A stretch of 41,494 nucleotides of DNA from an uncultured Bacilli bacterium. GTDB taxonomy: Bacteria > Bacillota_I > Bacilli_A > RFN20 > CAG-826. The first letter of the stretch is position 1, and every line of letters begins with the position of its first letter. The notes beneath the pieces are model-generated. The model was given only the letters and a program-made list of their open reading frames with translations. It was not told the origin of the DNA and did not search any database. Made by a program: the position numbers and the translations under genes. Below, one piece after another: positions 8,207 through 17,139 of this stretch. Location: NCBI GenBank assembly GCA_934168325.1, contig CAKPNG010000011.1:1-41494 (forward strand), read 5' to 3'.

Positions 8207-8253
8207 TTCTCATAGAATAATAGAATTATTATAATGAAAGCGCTTACAGGTAG
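8207..8253 (+). promoter_or_regulatory. Promoter of the glycan-import operon with perfect CcpA cre site
   Basis: A -35-like TTCTCA (8207-8212) and a consensus TATAAT (8230-8235) are separated by 17 bp. Sharing the last T of the -10 is TGAAAGCGCTTACA (8235-8248), which fits the CcpA cre consensus TGWAANCGNTNWCA at every position. It covers the expected transcription start, so CcpA bound here should block initiation when a preferred sugar is present. A modest AGGTAG ribosome-binding site directly follows, 5 bp before the ATG at 8256, leaving a very short leader. The rest of the 8151-8255 spacer must also hold the promoter of the divergent AraC-type gene. Confidence 0.85.
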
Positions 8254-8255
8254 TT

Positions 8256-9239
8256 ATGACAAATATTAAAGAAAAAGAGTTTAACTTTTCAAAAGAAGAA
8301 TTAATCAGAAAACCTAAACCAAGAAGCTTATGGTCTAAATGGGGATTAACTTTATTTTTAATGGCTTTACCAACAGTAATATATGTATTTATATTCCATT
8401 ATATGCCATTAGAAGGTCTTATAATTTCTTTTAAAGATTATAATGCAATTCAAGGTATATGGGGAAGTCCATGGACTAGTATGAATGGATTTAAATATTT
8501 TTATACATTCGTTACATCGCCTAATTTCTGGACATTAGTTAAAAATACATTAGTTTTAAGTATTTTAAGTATTATATTCAATTCAACTTTACCTATTATA
8601 TATGCTTTATTTTTAAATGAAGTTAAATATAAATGGGCAAAAAAGACAGTTCAAATAATAATGTATGCACCTTATTTTATTTCTACTGTTGTTTTAGTTG
8701 GTATCTTATTTATCTTATTTAGAGCTGATACTGGTGTATTAACTAAAATGTTAGTTAGTCTTGGATTTGATTCAACTAGTGCAATGACTAATCCAAAAGC
8801 TTTTGCTTCAATCTATGTTATTAGTGGATTATGGCAAGGTTTAGGATGGTGGTCAATTGTTTATATGGGTAGTTTAGCAAATGTTGATCCTAATCTTCAT
8901 GATGCAGCAAAAATTGATGGTGCTGGTAGATTTAGAAGAATATTTGCAGTCAATTTCCCTTCAATTGTTCCTTTAGCAATTATTATGTTAATTATGTCTA
9001 TTGGTAATATTCTTAATGTTGGTTTTGAAAAAGTATATTTGATGTATACAGCTGGAAATAGTGTTAGTAGTGAAATTATTTCTACTTATGTTTATCGAGT
9101 TTCATTCCCTACTTATGGTGGAATTCCTCAATATAGTTATGCAACTGCAATTGGTTTATTTAATAGTGTTATTAATATCATTATTTTAGTAAGTGCAAAC
9201 TTTATTTCAAAGAAAGTGAGTGATAATTCATTATGGTAA
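8256..9239 (+). CDS. LplB-type sugar ABC transporter permease
   Basis: This membrane-spanning subunit of a CUT1 importer is 327 aa. It has a cytoplasmic N-terminus, a first helix near 28-48, and about five more helices within the binding-protein-dependent transport domain (about 90-310). The EAA loop that docks to the ATPase reads DAAKIDGAGRFRRIFAVNFP (about residues 213-232). The GLIISFKDYN segment after helix 1 is typical of the LplB/YteP group, which imports complex oligosaccharides such as rhamnogalacturonan or xylan fragments. It is first in the operon and overlaps the next permease by 7 bases. The substrate is inferred from the neighbouring glycosidases. Confidence 0.93.
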   Translation: MTNIKEKEFNFSKEELIRKPKPRSLWSKWGLTLFLMALPTVIYVFIFHYMPLEGLIISFKDYNAIQGIWGSPWTSMNGFKYFYTFVTSPNFWTLVKNTLVLSILSIIFNSTLPIIYALFLNEVKYKWAKKTVQIIMYAPYFISTVVLVGILFILFRADTGVLTKMLVSLGFDSTSAMTNPKAFASIYVISGLWQGLGWWSIVYMGSLANVDPNLHDAAKIDGAGRFRRIFAVNFPSIVPLAIIMLIMSIGNILNVGFEKVYLMYTAGNSVSSEIISTYVYRVSFPTYGGIPQYSYATAIGLFNSVINIIILVSANFISKKVSDNSLW

Positions 9240-10102
9240 GGTTTAGTAGAAGAGTTAATAAAGATAAAGTATTTGATGTAGTAATAACAGTTATTATGTT
9301 ATTAATTGCTTTACTTTTCTTAATTCCATTAATTAATGTTTTAGCTTGTAGTTTTTCTAGTCCTGATAGTGTAGTTGCAGGAGAAGTAGGATTAATTCCA
9401 GTTGGTTTTACTTTAGATGGTTATAAAGATATCTTTAAAGAAGATAGTTTAATGAGAGGATTTTTAAATTCTTTACTTTATACATTCTTAGGAACTATTA
9501 TTCAAGTAAGTCTTCAAATGTTATGTGCTTATCCTCTTAGTAGAAAAGATTTTAAAGGTAGAAAGTTTTTAAATATTTTCTTAACTTTAACTATGTTTAT
9601 AAGTGGTGGCATGATACCTACTTATTTATTAATTTCAAATTTAAATATGCTCGATACAATGTGGGCTATTATAATTCCAGGTTGTGTTAGTGTATTTAAT
9701 ATTATTGTTATAAGAACTTATATGTCGACATCAATTCCAGGTGAATTACAAGAAGCTGCTCGAATTGATGGATGTGGTGATTTCCAAATATTCTTAAAGA
9801 TTATATTACCACTTTGTAGACCTATTATCTTTGTTATGGTTTTATATGCAATTGTTGGTTATTGGAATAGTTATTTTAATTCCTTACTTTATGTTCAATC
9901 AACTAATTTATATCCACTTCAAAGAGTATTACAAGATATGTTAGTTTCAAATAATTCATCATTAGGTAATGGAGATCCTAATAAAGCTGAACAATTAAAA
10001 TATGTCACTATTGTAATTAGTTCACTTCCATTACTTGTTATATATCCATTCTTCCAAAAATACTTTGAAAAAGGTGTTGTTATGGGAGGAGTTAAAGGTT
10101 AA
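9233..10102 (+). CDS. LplC/YtcP-type sugar ABC transporter permease
   Basis: This is the second permease subunit (289 aa), pairing with the LplB-type protein to form the membrane channel. There are six predicted helices, beginning near residue 15. FSSPDSV follows helix 1, LSRKDFKGRKF follows helix 3, and the EAA loop EAARIDGCGDFQIFLKIILP lies near 177-196. The C-terminal FFQKYFEKGVVMGGVKG is the standard ending of this permease family and shows the frame is complete. The start codon overlaps the upstream gene. The binding protein follows with a 10-bp gap. Confidence 0.94.
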   Translation: MVRFSRRVNKDKVFDVVITVIMLLIALLFLIPLINVLACSFSSPDSVVAGEVGLIPVGFTLDGYKDIFKEDSLMRGFLNSLLYTFLGTIIQVSLQMLCAYPLSRKDFKGRKFLNIFLTLTMFISGGMIPTYLLISNLNMLDTMWAIIIPGCVSVFNIIVIRTYMSTSIPGELQEAARIDGCGDFQIFLKIILPLCRPIIFVMVLYAIVGYWNSYFNSLLYVQSTNLYPLQRVLQDMLVSNNSSLGNGDPNKAEQLKYVTIVISSLPLLVIYPFFQKYFEKGVVMGGVKG

Positions 10103-10112
10103 GGAGATATTT

Positions 10113-11858
10113 ATGAAAAAGAGTACTTTATTTTTATCATTATTTGCATTAATTGGTGGTTGTTTAGTTAGTTGTGGTAATAAAACTGTTGATTATAATT
10201 TAGATAATTTTTTACCTAATGGAACTAGTGAAAATCCTTATCAAATAGTTAAAGATCCGATTACTATTCATATATTTGCACCAAAAAGTAGTGGTAATCC
10301 TGAATATAAAGATCAAAAGATGTTTAAATATTTAAGTAAGATTACTAATATTAATTTTAAATTTACTACTCCTGATACTAGTGCTTATAACAATCAACGT
10401 GCTGCTGTTTGGTCTAATCCTAAAAATACTCCTGATTTATTCTTATTTAATAATCCTATAGCTGAACAAGTTCAATATGCTGAGAATAATTTTGATGCAT
10501 TAACTCCTTTTAATAAAGTAGGTTATAAAGATACTACTGGTGAAGTAGGTTCTTTAATTGATAACTATATGCCTAATTATAAGAAATTATTAGATAATAA
10601 TTTCAATATTGATAGATCTAAAGAAGATGCTAAAAAGACTGCTACTTTATCTAATGGTTTAATGTATTGTTCTTTAAGTGCTAAAGATGTAGCTAGAGAC
10701 CTAACTTATAAGATGTTTATTAATAATGTTTGGATTAAAAATGTTTATAACGGATATCCAAAAAGTTATGCTAAAACTCATAATATTGATGATGCTAGTA
10801 AGATAAAAACTATCGATGATTACGTTGGTATTTTAACTGATTTTAAAAATTATGATGCTAATAATGATGGTCGTAGTGATAATGAAATTCCAGTTTCTAG
10901 TAAACAATATGAATATTTTAGAAATTTCATATTACAAAGTTACGGTTATGTAACTAATGGTATGGAAATAGAAGATGATGGTTCTAAATTTACTTTTGTT
11001 TGTATTACTGAAGCTTATAAGAAATATTTAAAGACTGCTAATAGTATGTGGAATGCTGGATTAATTGATAAAAATACTTCAGCTAATAAAACAGATACTA
11101 CAATGGCTGCTAATGGTAAAATATTAGGTTCATTTGTTGCTGCTGCTCCTTATTTAATTACTTCTCAAAAAGAAGATCCTAATAATTTTAAAGATGATGG
11201 TAGTAAATATACTTATGATGAAGAATATGTTACAGTTGGTCCTTTAACTTCATCTTCTTATAATGGACCTTTAAAACAATTAGGTTTAGGCTATTTTAGA
11301 GCTGATGGTGCTACTATTCCTACGAAATCTATTTATAAAAGAGAAGTCGCTAGATTATTAGATATTATGTATAGTGAACTTGGAACTCAATTAATATCTT
11401 ATGGTGTAGAAAATGAAGATTGGACTTGGGATGATGAAGCTCATACAAGTTGGACATTTAATGTACCTAGTTCATTTACTGGTAATCAAGAAGAATATCG
11501 AGCAACTATTACTCCTAATGTTGGTAGTGCTAGTGCCTTATATTGGAGTAATGATTTTGTAGGTAAAATGAATGATAAAGTTATTACTAAATTAAATGAA
11601 CAATCTGAAATTTATACTCCTTATTTAAAGACACCAGAACCTCAAGAATATAAATTTACTAGTAAAGAATATGAAGAAATTACTACTATTAAAGCAAGTT
11701 TAGATAGTCAAATTACGTATTATGAAGCTAGCTTCATTGAAGGTAATATTGACATAAATAATGATAGTAATTGGACAAGTTACTTATCTACTATTAAGAA
11801 ATTTAATGGTAATAAATTAGAAGATATTTATAACACAATGCTTAAGAGGTATAAATAA
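10113..11858 (+). CDS. Extracellular solute-binding lipoprotein (LplA-like) of the importer
   Basis: This 581-aa lipoprotein should capture the oligosaccharide outside the membrane and deliver it to the two permeases encoded just upstream. A signal peptide ends in the lipobox LVSC with Cys21 as lipid attachment site. I chose the ATG at 10113 because it has an AAGGAG ribosome-binding site and starts the signal peptide; the open frame continues upstream only into the end of the permease gene. Length and pattern (early segment PITIHIFAPKSSGNPEYKDQ, then KYLSKITNINFKF) fit the large type-1 binding proteins that work with LplB/LplC permeases. It is close to the beta-helix lipoprotein gene that follows (2-bp gap). 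Confidence 0.9.
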   Translation: MKKSTLFLSLFALIGGCLVSCGNKTVDYNLDNFLPNGTSENPYQIVKDPITIHIFAPKSSGNPEYKDQKMFKYLSKITNINFKFTTPDTSAYNNQRAAVWSNPKNTPDLFLFNNPIAEQVQYAENNFDALTPFNKVGYKDTTGEVGSLIDNYMPNYKKLLDNNFNIDRSKEDAKKTATLSNGLMYCSLSAKDVARDLTYKMFINNVWIKNVYNGYPKSYAKTHNIDDASKIKTIDDYVGILTDFKNYDANNDGRSDNEIPVSSKQYEYFRNFILQSYGYVTNGMEIEDDGSKFTFVCITEAYKKYLKTANSMWNAGLIDKNTSANKTDTTMAANGKILGSFVAAAPYLITSQKEDPNNFKDDGSKYTYDEEYVTVGPLTSSSYNGPLKQLGLGYFRADGATIPTKSIYKREVARLLDIMYSELGTQLISYGVENEDWTWDDEAHTSWTFNVPSSFTGNQEEYRATITPNVGSASALYWSNDFVGKMNDKVITKLNEQSEIYTPYLKTPEPQEYKFTSKEYEEITTIKASLDSQITYYEASFIEGNIDINNDSNWTSYLSTIKKFNGNKLEDIYNTMLKRYK

Positions 11859-11860
11859 AT

Positions 11861-14083
11861 ATGAATAAAAAAGTATTAGTTTTGCAGACTTTTTTATCAA
11901 TAACACTAGGTTCTTTAGTTTCTTGTGGAAATAAAACTAATGAAAATCCACCTATTGAAGAAGCAATTAAAGTTGAAAGTGTTAAATTAACTTGTGATAA
12001 AGAATCTATTTATATTGACGAAGTAGCAAATTTAAATGTTGAGATAAATCCAACAGATGCTAAAGATCAATCTTATAGATTTGAAGTTAATCCTATTAAT
12101 AGTTGTGAAATAAAAGATAATACTGTATTTCCTAAAATGACTGGAAATATTGAAATAAGTGTAATTACTAATGATGGTAATTATAAAGACACAGTTTCTT
12201 TATTAATCTTAGAAAGGAAAAACGTTGTGGCTGATAAAGAATATTTAAAGAATTTATATAAAGATGAATATAAACGTGATGAATATCCAACATCAACTTC
12301 ATGGGGATTAAGTGAAGAAAATAATGTTGGTGTTGATCAAGATTTATTAGAAAATGAAGAATTATATAAAGTACCAACTGAAGGAACTATATATAATGCT
12401 AAAGATTATAATATAACTTTAACTGGTGATAATAATGCTGGTAATTTAACTATTTTATTAAATAGTTTAGTAGATGTTGAAGGTGTAAAAATTATTAAAT
12501 TTGAAAAAGGAACTTATTATATGAGTTCTACTATCTTAGCTAATAATTTAAATAATGTTTATTTAGTTGGAGAAGAAGGTACTAAATTTATTTATACTGG
12601 TTGGGTTGGATTTATTAAAGCTAGTGGATGTTCTAATCTTCATTTAAATAATATTATATTTGATATTAATCCATCTCCTACTATTACAGGAGCTATAATG
12701 AGTTCTAAAGAAGATGATAATTATGCTTATATTTATGTTAGTCCAGATGAAGAATATGATTTAAGTAATGAAACTTATCAAAAATATTATTTAAAAAGAA
12801 CTGGAAGTTATGCTGAATATTATTTTGATGAAGAATATCAAACTTATGTTCCTAATAGAAGTGGTAATTTATTTTATAATGCTGGAAGTACTGGTTTAAC
12901 TGATTTAACTTATGATAGTTCTACTAAATTATTAAGAGTTACTTTAAAAAAGAATTTTCCTTATTGTAAATATGTTACTCCTAAAAAAGGAACTATAGTT
13001 TCTGTAGGATTCCAAGTTTATGAAAGTTTTGGTTTCCATTATCAAAATTGTACCGATACGTTCATGGAAAATATCACCACTTATACTGTTGGTGGAATGG
13101 GTCTAAGGACTGATAATGGCAAAAATATTTATTTAAATAGAGTTAAATTTATTAGAGAAGAAGGCACAAATAGATTACTTACTTGTACTGCTGATATATT
13201 ACATACTTGTAATTTAGAAGGTGTTGCTAAATTTAGTAATTGTATTCTTGAAGGAAGTCATGATGATGCAATCAATGTTAAAACTTTCTATACAAAAATA
13301 ACTAATATTGAAGATAAAGTAGTTTCTGTTAGTCAAACTCAAACTGAAGTTGCTATTAGTTTTGATGTAGGAGATGAAGTAGAAATTTATAATCCAGAAG
13401 ATATGAGTTATAAAGATACTTATAAAGTAGAAAAAGTAAGTAAAATTGGATCTAATTTTGATTTAACTTTAGATAAAAAAGTTCCTAATAGAGGTAGTAA
13501 AAATTATACTGGTTATAATTTAGGTAATGCTACTAAAGCTACTAGAGTTAGTTTAACTAATAGTGTTATTAAAAATAAAAGAAATAGAGGTATTTTATTA
13601 CAAGGTAGAGATTCTATTATTAGTAATTGTACTTTCTTAAATGTTAATATGGGTGCAATTCAAGTATTAGGTGTTGATGATGTCTTTAAAGAAGCAATCG
13701 TTCCTAAGAATGTAAAAATATTTAATAATAAATTCTTAAAATGTTGGGATGATATTCAAATATTTACTTATGGTAGTAAAGGTCCATCTAATGCTAGCAA
13801 TAATACATTAAAAGATTGTGATGTTTATAATAATTTCTTCTATAAGAGTGTTGGTAATACCTTAGCTTTATATGGTGTTGGTAATATAAATGTTCATAAT
13901 AATTTTGAATTTAATAGCAATAGTCGTACTTATTCTTGCTATGTCCATCATGGTGATAATGTAACTATTAAAGATAATGTTTCTTATTTTAGTGGAAATA
14001 TATCTGGTTTTAATTATGTTAGAGATGGTGGTAATAATAACAATTTAATTAAAGAAAATAACACAATCAAAGGAGTTATATAA
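11861..14083 (+). CDS. Big_2 domain plus right-handed beta-helix lipoprotein, GH110-like
   Basis: This is a surface lipoprotein of 740 aa. The signal peptide ends in LVSC (lipid Cys22). One bacterial Ig-like Big_2 domain spans about 36-110. From about 185 to the end is a right-handed parallel beta-helix built of Asn-rich short strands. The core segment CTADILHT...GSHDDAINVK (Asp468-Asp469) resembles the paired-Asp motif of GH110 alpha-galactosidases, and a charged insertion of about 60 residues after it is also like that family. It has a tandem paralogue immediately downstream that shares KNKRNRGIL and the motif near DKFxEA. A glycosidase acting on galactose-containing side chains is likely but not proven; polysaccharide lyase or binding functions are possible. 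It may start translation by coupling, as there is little ribosome-binding site. Confidence 0.75.
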   Translation: MNKKVLVLQTFLSITLGSLVSCGNKTNENPPIEEAIKVESVKLTCDKESIYIDEVANLNVEINPTDAKDQSYRFEVNPINSCEIKDNTVFPKMTGNIEISVITNDGNYKDTVSLLILERKNVVADKEYLKNLYKDEYKRDEYPTSTSWGLSEENNVGVDQDLLENEELYKVPTEGTIYNAKDYNITLTGDNNAGNLTILLNSLVDVEGVKIIKFEKGTYYMSSTILANNLNNVYLVGEEGTKFIYTGWVGFIKASGCSNLHLNNIIFDINPSPTITGAIMSSKEDDNYAYIYVSPDEEYDLSNETYQKYYLKRTGSYAEYYFDEEYQTYVPNRSGNLFYNAGSTGLTDLTYDSSTKLLRVTLKKNFPYCKYVTPKKGTIVSVGFQVYESFGFHYQNCTDTFMENITTYTVGGMGLRTDNGKNIYLNRVKFIREEGTNRLLTCTADILHTCNLEGVAKFSNCILEGSHDDAINVKTFYTKITNIEDKVVSVSQTQTEVAISFDVGDEVEIYNPEDMSYKDTYKVEKVSKIGSNFDLTLDKKVPNRGSKNYTGYNLGNATKATRVSLTNSVIKNKRNRGILLQGRDSIISNCTFLNVNMGAIQVLGVDDVFKEAIVPKNVKIFNNKFLKCWDDIQIFTYGSKGPSNASNNTLKDCDVYNNFFYKSVGNTLALYGVGNINVHNNFEFNSNSRTYSCYVHHGDNVTIKDNVSYFSGNISGFNYVRDGGNNNNLIKENNTIKGVI

Positions 14084-14084
14084 T

Positions 14085-17081
14085 ATGAAAAGAAAAACAA
14101 ATCTTATTTTACTTAGTAGTGCTTTAATTTTTACTACTTTAGGTGCTAATTTAGTTAGTTGTAATAAAGGAAATGATCCAATTGATAAGAAAGAAATATC
14201 AGTTGAATCAGTTAGTTTAACTAGTAATGTTAATTATTTAAATGTCGGTAAAACTCTTCAGTTAAATACTAAAATTAGTCCTAGTGATGCTACTAATCAA
14301 GAAGTTACTTATTTTAGTAGTGATGATAATATAGCTACTATTTCTACAACTGGATTAGTAACTGCTATTAAAGAAGGTAATGTTACTTTAAAAGTTATTA
14401 CTAAAGATGGTAATAAAGAAAGTTCTATAGCTCTTAAAATTATTAAAGAGAATTATTCATATGCTACTAATGCTAATGAATTAGGTGAAGCTCTTTATGA
14501 CACACCTTATCAAAGTAAAGTTGCTACTAGTGATAAATTTGGTGTTAAAGATCAAGATAAAATTGGTGTTAATATTGATGAAGCTAGTGAAGTATATTAT
14601 GGAAGTAAAGCTGATGACACTTATGATAAAGTAATTGATGTTACTAAATTAACTTTAGAAGAAATTAAAAGTGTCATTAGTAGTGCTACTGAAATTAATA
14701 ATTTAAATAGTATCCAAGCTGCTATTTATTTAGCTAAAAAATATGGTGATGAAGGTAAAACTAGTAAAATTAAATTACCTAAAGGTAAAGTTGATGTTGA
14801 TACAACTAGTGTTACTACTACTAGAGCATTTATTCTTGATGGATTAAAAAATGTTACTATTGAAGGTAATGATACTATTATTAATATAAAGATTAATGAT
14901 TTAAATTATAAAGGTTATTTAACTATTACAAATTGTACTAATTTATCTTTATATAATGTTAGATTTACTCAAGAAGTTCCTGCTAATGTTACAGGCACAA
15001 TTGAATCTTTTGATGTTGATAATAGAAAAGTAGTAGTTAAGATCAATAAAGAATTTAATGAAACTATTAGTAGAGTTATTAAAACTAATAAGAAATTAAG
15101 AAGCTATTTAGAATTCCATAAAGCTACTAAGACTCCTATTCAAAATGGTAATTTAGTTGTTGATGGATTTAAAGCTACTGATATTAAGTTAGTTAATGAT
15201 CAATATGTTGCTACTATTACATTTACAAATAGTATTGTTGAATCTCAAATTGGTACTTTAGCTACTTTACAATTTGCTCAATATGATGTTTCAGGTATTG
15301 CTATTGATAATTGTGAAAATATTTATGTTGATTCTATCACAATGAATCATGCTTATGGTATGGGTTTAACTTGTGGTTATGTTAATAATTTCTATTTAAA
15401 TAAATATAATTTAGTTGTTGAAGAAGGAACATCTAATTTAATGACTAGTTGTGCTGATGCTTTACATTTTTCAATGATGAAAGGTGAAGTTAAAGTTACT
15501 AATTCTATTATTGAATATTCTCATGATGATGCTTTAAATATTAAGCATGGTTATTATTATAAAGTTGATGATTGCGATACTTTAAATAAAGTATTTACTT
15601 TCTCTAGAATTACTACTTCAATGAATCTTCCTAAAGAAGGTGATAAGATTCAAATTTATGAAGAAGAAAGTTTTGAAGGACATGGAACTTATACAGTAGT
15701 AAGTGCTAAAGAAGAAAGTGGCAAGATGCTTGTCACTGTTAAAGAAAGAATTAGAAATTATAATACTTGGAATGCTTCTAGAGTTACTTTCCTTTATGAT
15801 ACTCCACTGTTTACTTTTAAAAATAATATCGTTAGAAATAAAAGAAATAGAGGTATTTTAGTTCAAGTTCCTAATGCTATTATTGAAAATAATACATTCC
15901 AAAATGTTGGTCATGGATCTATTCAAGCAGGTACTGCTATGGATAAATTTAATGAAGCAACTTTACCTCAAGATATAACTATTAGAAATAATAAATTTAT
16001 ATCTAATAATTATTTAACTGGTGGTACTTTATATGGAGATGTTTCAATATTTGCAATTGCTAAAAATGGAGCAGTAGCTCCTAATGGAACTATAAAAGGT
16101 GCAACTATTGAAAATAATTATTTCTATAATAATGGAAATAGTGCTATTTCTCTTAGAGGTGTAGGCGATTCTATAGTTAAAGATAATTTATTCTATGATG
16201 TAAGTTCATCTCAACCTAATGGAGAAGCTTATAACTGTATATTTAGTTTATCTAATGCTAGTGATATTACGATTCAAGGTAATTATAATCAATATAATTT
16301 AACTAAAGGTTTAAGTGGAATTATTCCTCAAGGAACTACTAGTAAAGATGGTATTAATTTAGTTGATAATAAATCAATTGAATTCCAAGTTATTGATGAT
16401 GTTGGTCCTGAAGTTGATATTAGTAAAGCTACTGGAAATATTACAATTGATGGAAATATCGATGAATGGAGCAATGTTGGTGCTACTGATATTGAAATTA
16501 GAGGTTATACCGATGCTTTAGGTAATGAATGGACTAAAGCTCAATTAGATCCTACGTTTGAAGTTAAGAAATTAATGATGACTTGGGACGATACTGGTAT
16601 TTATATTGGATTTGATATCTTTGATGATAAATTAGATTGTAGATCTATTAATGATTTCTGGATGGGTGATTGTGTTGAAGTTTTAGCTTCTACTATTACT
16701 AATATGCCTTCTGCTGATTTACAAGTTTATAAAGAAGAAGGTGGAGTTATTCAAACTGCATTTGCTCCTACTTGGACCACAACTAATTACAATACAATTG
16801 CTAAAGTTAGAAGTAATTCAAAATATGTTGATAATAAAGATTTATTAGAATGCAAACTTATTAAAACTAGTAATGGTTATAGTGGTGAAATTAAATATCC
16901 TTTCACTATGGTTCCAGAATTTAAAGAGTCTATTGATAATAATAAACGTATAAATATGGCAATTATTGTTGGTGATGCAGAAAGAGATTCTAGAAAGAGA
17001 ATTCAAGCATCTAACGTTGCTCATAATGTTGAAAATAATAAGACTTCAACTGCAAGAATGCCACAATATTTATTTAAATAA
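14085..17081 (+). CDS. Big_2 / beta-helix (GH110-like) / CBM9-like lipoprotein
   Basis: This 998-aa surface lipoprotein is paralogous to the upstream gene. The signal peptide ends in LVSC (Cys26). A Big_2 domain lies at about 37-125, and a right-handed beta-helix at about 205-770 with CADALHFS and SHDDALNIK (Asp481-Asp482), the same paired-Asp site as the neighbour. Unlike the neighbour it has a C-terminal beta-sandwich (about 785-998) beginning ITIDGNIDEWSNV and containing DDTGIYIGFDIFDD and DCVEVL, which is the pattern of CBM9-like carbohydrate-binding domains. It is probably an enzyme anchored at the cell surface and held on its glycan by the CBM9-like module. An AAAGGAG ribosome-binding site lies at the end of the preceding gene. 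Confidence 0.78.
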   Translation: MKRKTNLILLSSALIFTTLGANLVSCNKGNDPIDKKEISVESVSLTSNVNYLNVGKTLQLNTKISPSDATNQEVTYFSSDDNIATISTTGLVTAIKEGNVTLKVITKDGNKESSIALKIIKENYSYATNANELGEALYDTPYQSKVATSDKFGVKDQDKIGVNIDEASEVYYGSKADDTYDKVIDVTKLTLEEIKSVISSATEINNLNSIQAAIYLAKKYGDEGKTSKIKLPKGKVDVDTTSVTTTRAFILDGLKNVTIEGNDTIINIKINDLNYKGYLTITNCTNLSLYNVRFTQEVPANVTGTIESFDVDNRKVVVKINKEFNETISRVIKTNKKLRSYLEFHKATKTPIQNGNLVVDGFKATDIKLVNDQYVATITFTNSIVESQIGTLATLQFAQYDVSGIAIDNCENIYVDSITMNHAYGMGLTCGYVNNFYLNKYNLVVEEGTSNLMTSCADALHFSMMKGEVKVTNSIIEYSHDDALNIKHGYYYKVDDCDTLNKVFTFSRITTSMNLPKEGDKIQIYEEESFEGHGTYTVVSAKEESGKMLVTVKERIRNYNTWNASRVTFLYDTPLFTFKNNIVRNKRNRGILVQVPNAIIENNTFQNVGHGSIQAGTAMDKFNEATLPQDITIRNNKFISNNYLTGGTLYGDVSIFAIAKNGAVAPNGTIKGATIENNYFYNNGNSAISLRGVGDSIVKDNLFYDVSSSQPNGEAYNCIFSLSNASDITIQGNYNQYNLTKGLSGIIPQGTTSKDGINLVDNKSIEFQVIDDVGPEVDISKATGNITIDGNIDEWSNVGATDIEIRGYTDALGNEWTKAQLDPTFEVKKLMMTWDDTGIYIGFDIFDDKLDCRSINDFWMGDCVEVLASTITNMPSADLQVYKEEGGVIQTAFAPTWTTTNYNTIAKVRSNSKYVDNKDLLECKLIKTSNGYSGEIKYPFTMVPEFKESIDNNKRINMAIIVGDAERDSRKRIQASNVAHNVENNKTSTARMPQYLFK

Positions 17082-17139
17082 TTAACTAATAGAGAAATCT
17101 ATTGAAATAAAAATGTGAATAAAATTTTAGGAGGACAAT

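Noticed and set aside
10035..10112. Longer start for the solute-binding lipoprotein
   Set aside because: It would place extra residues before the signal peptide and lies inside the permease gene. The ATG at 10113 has an AAGGAG ribosome-binding site.
17088..17103. Six-bp hairpin with GAAA loop before the multi-module lipoprotein
   Set aside because: AATAGA/TCTATT is short with no T-tract; it may be a minor structure but is not supported as a terminator.
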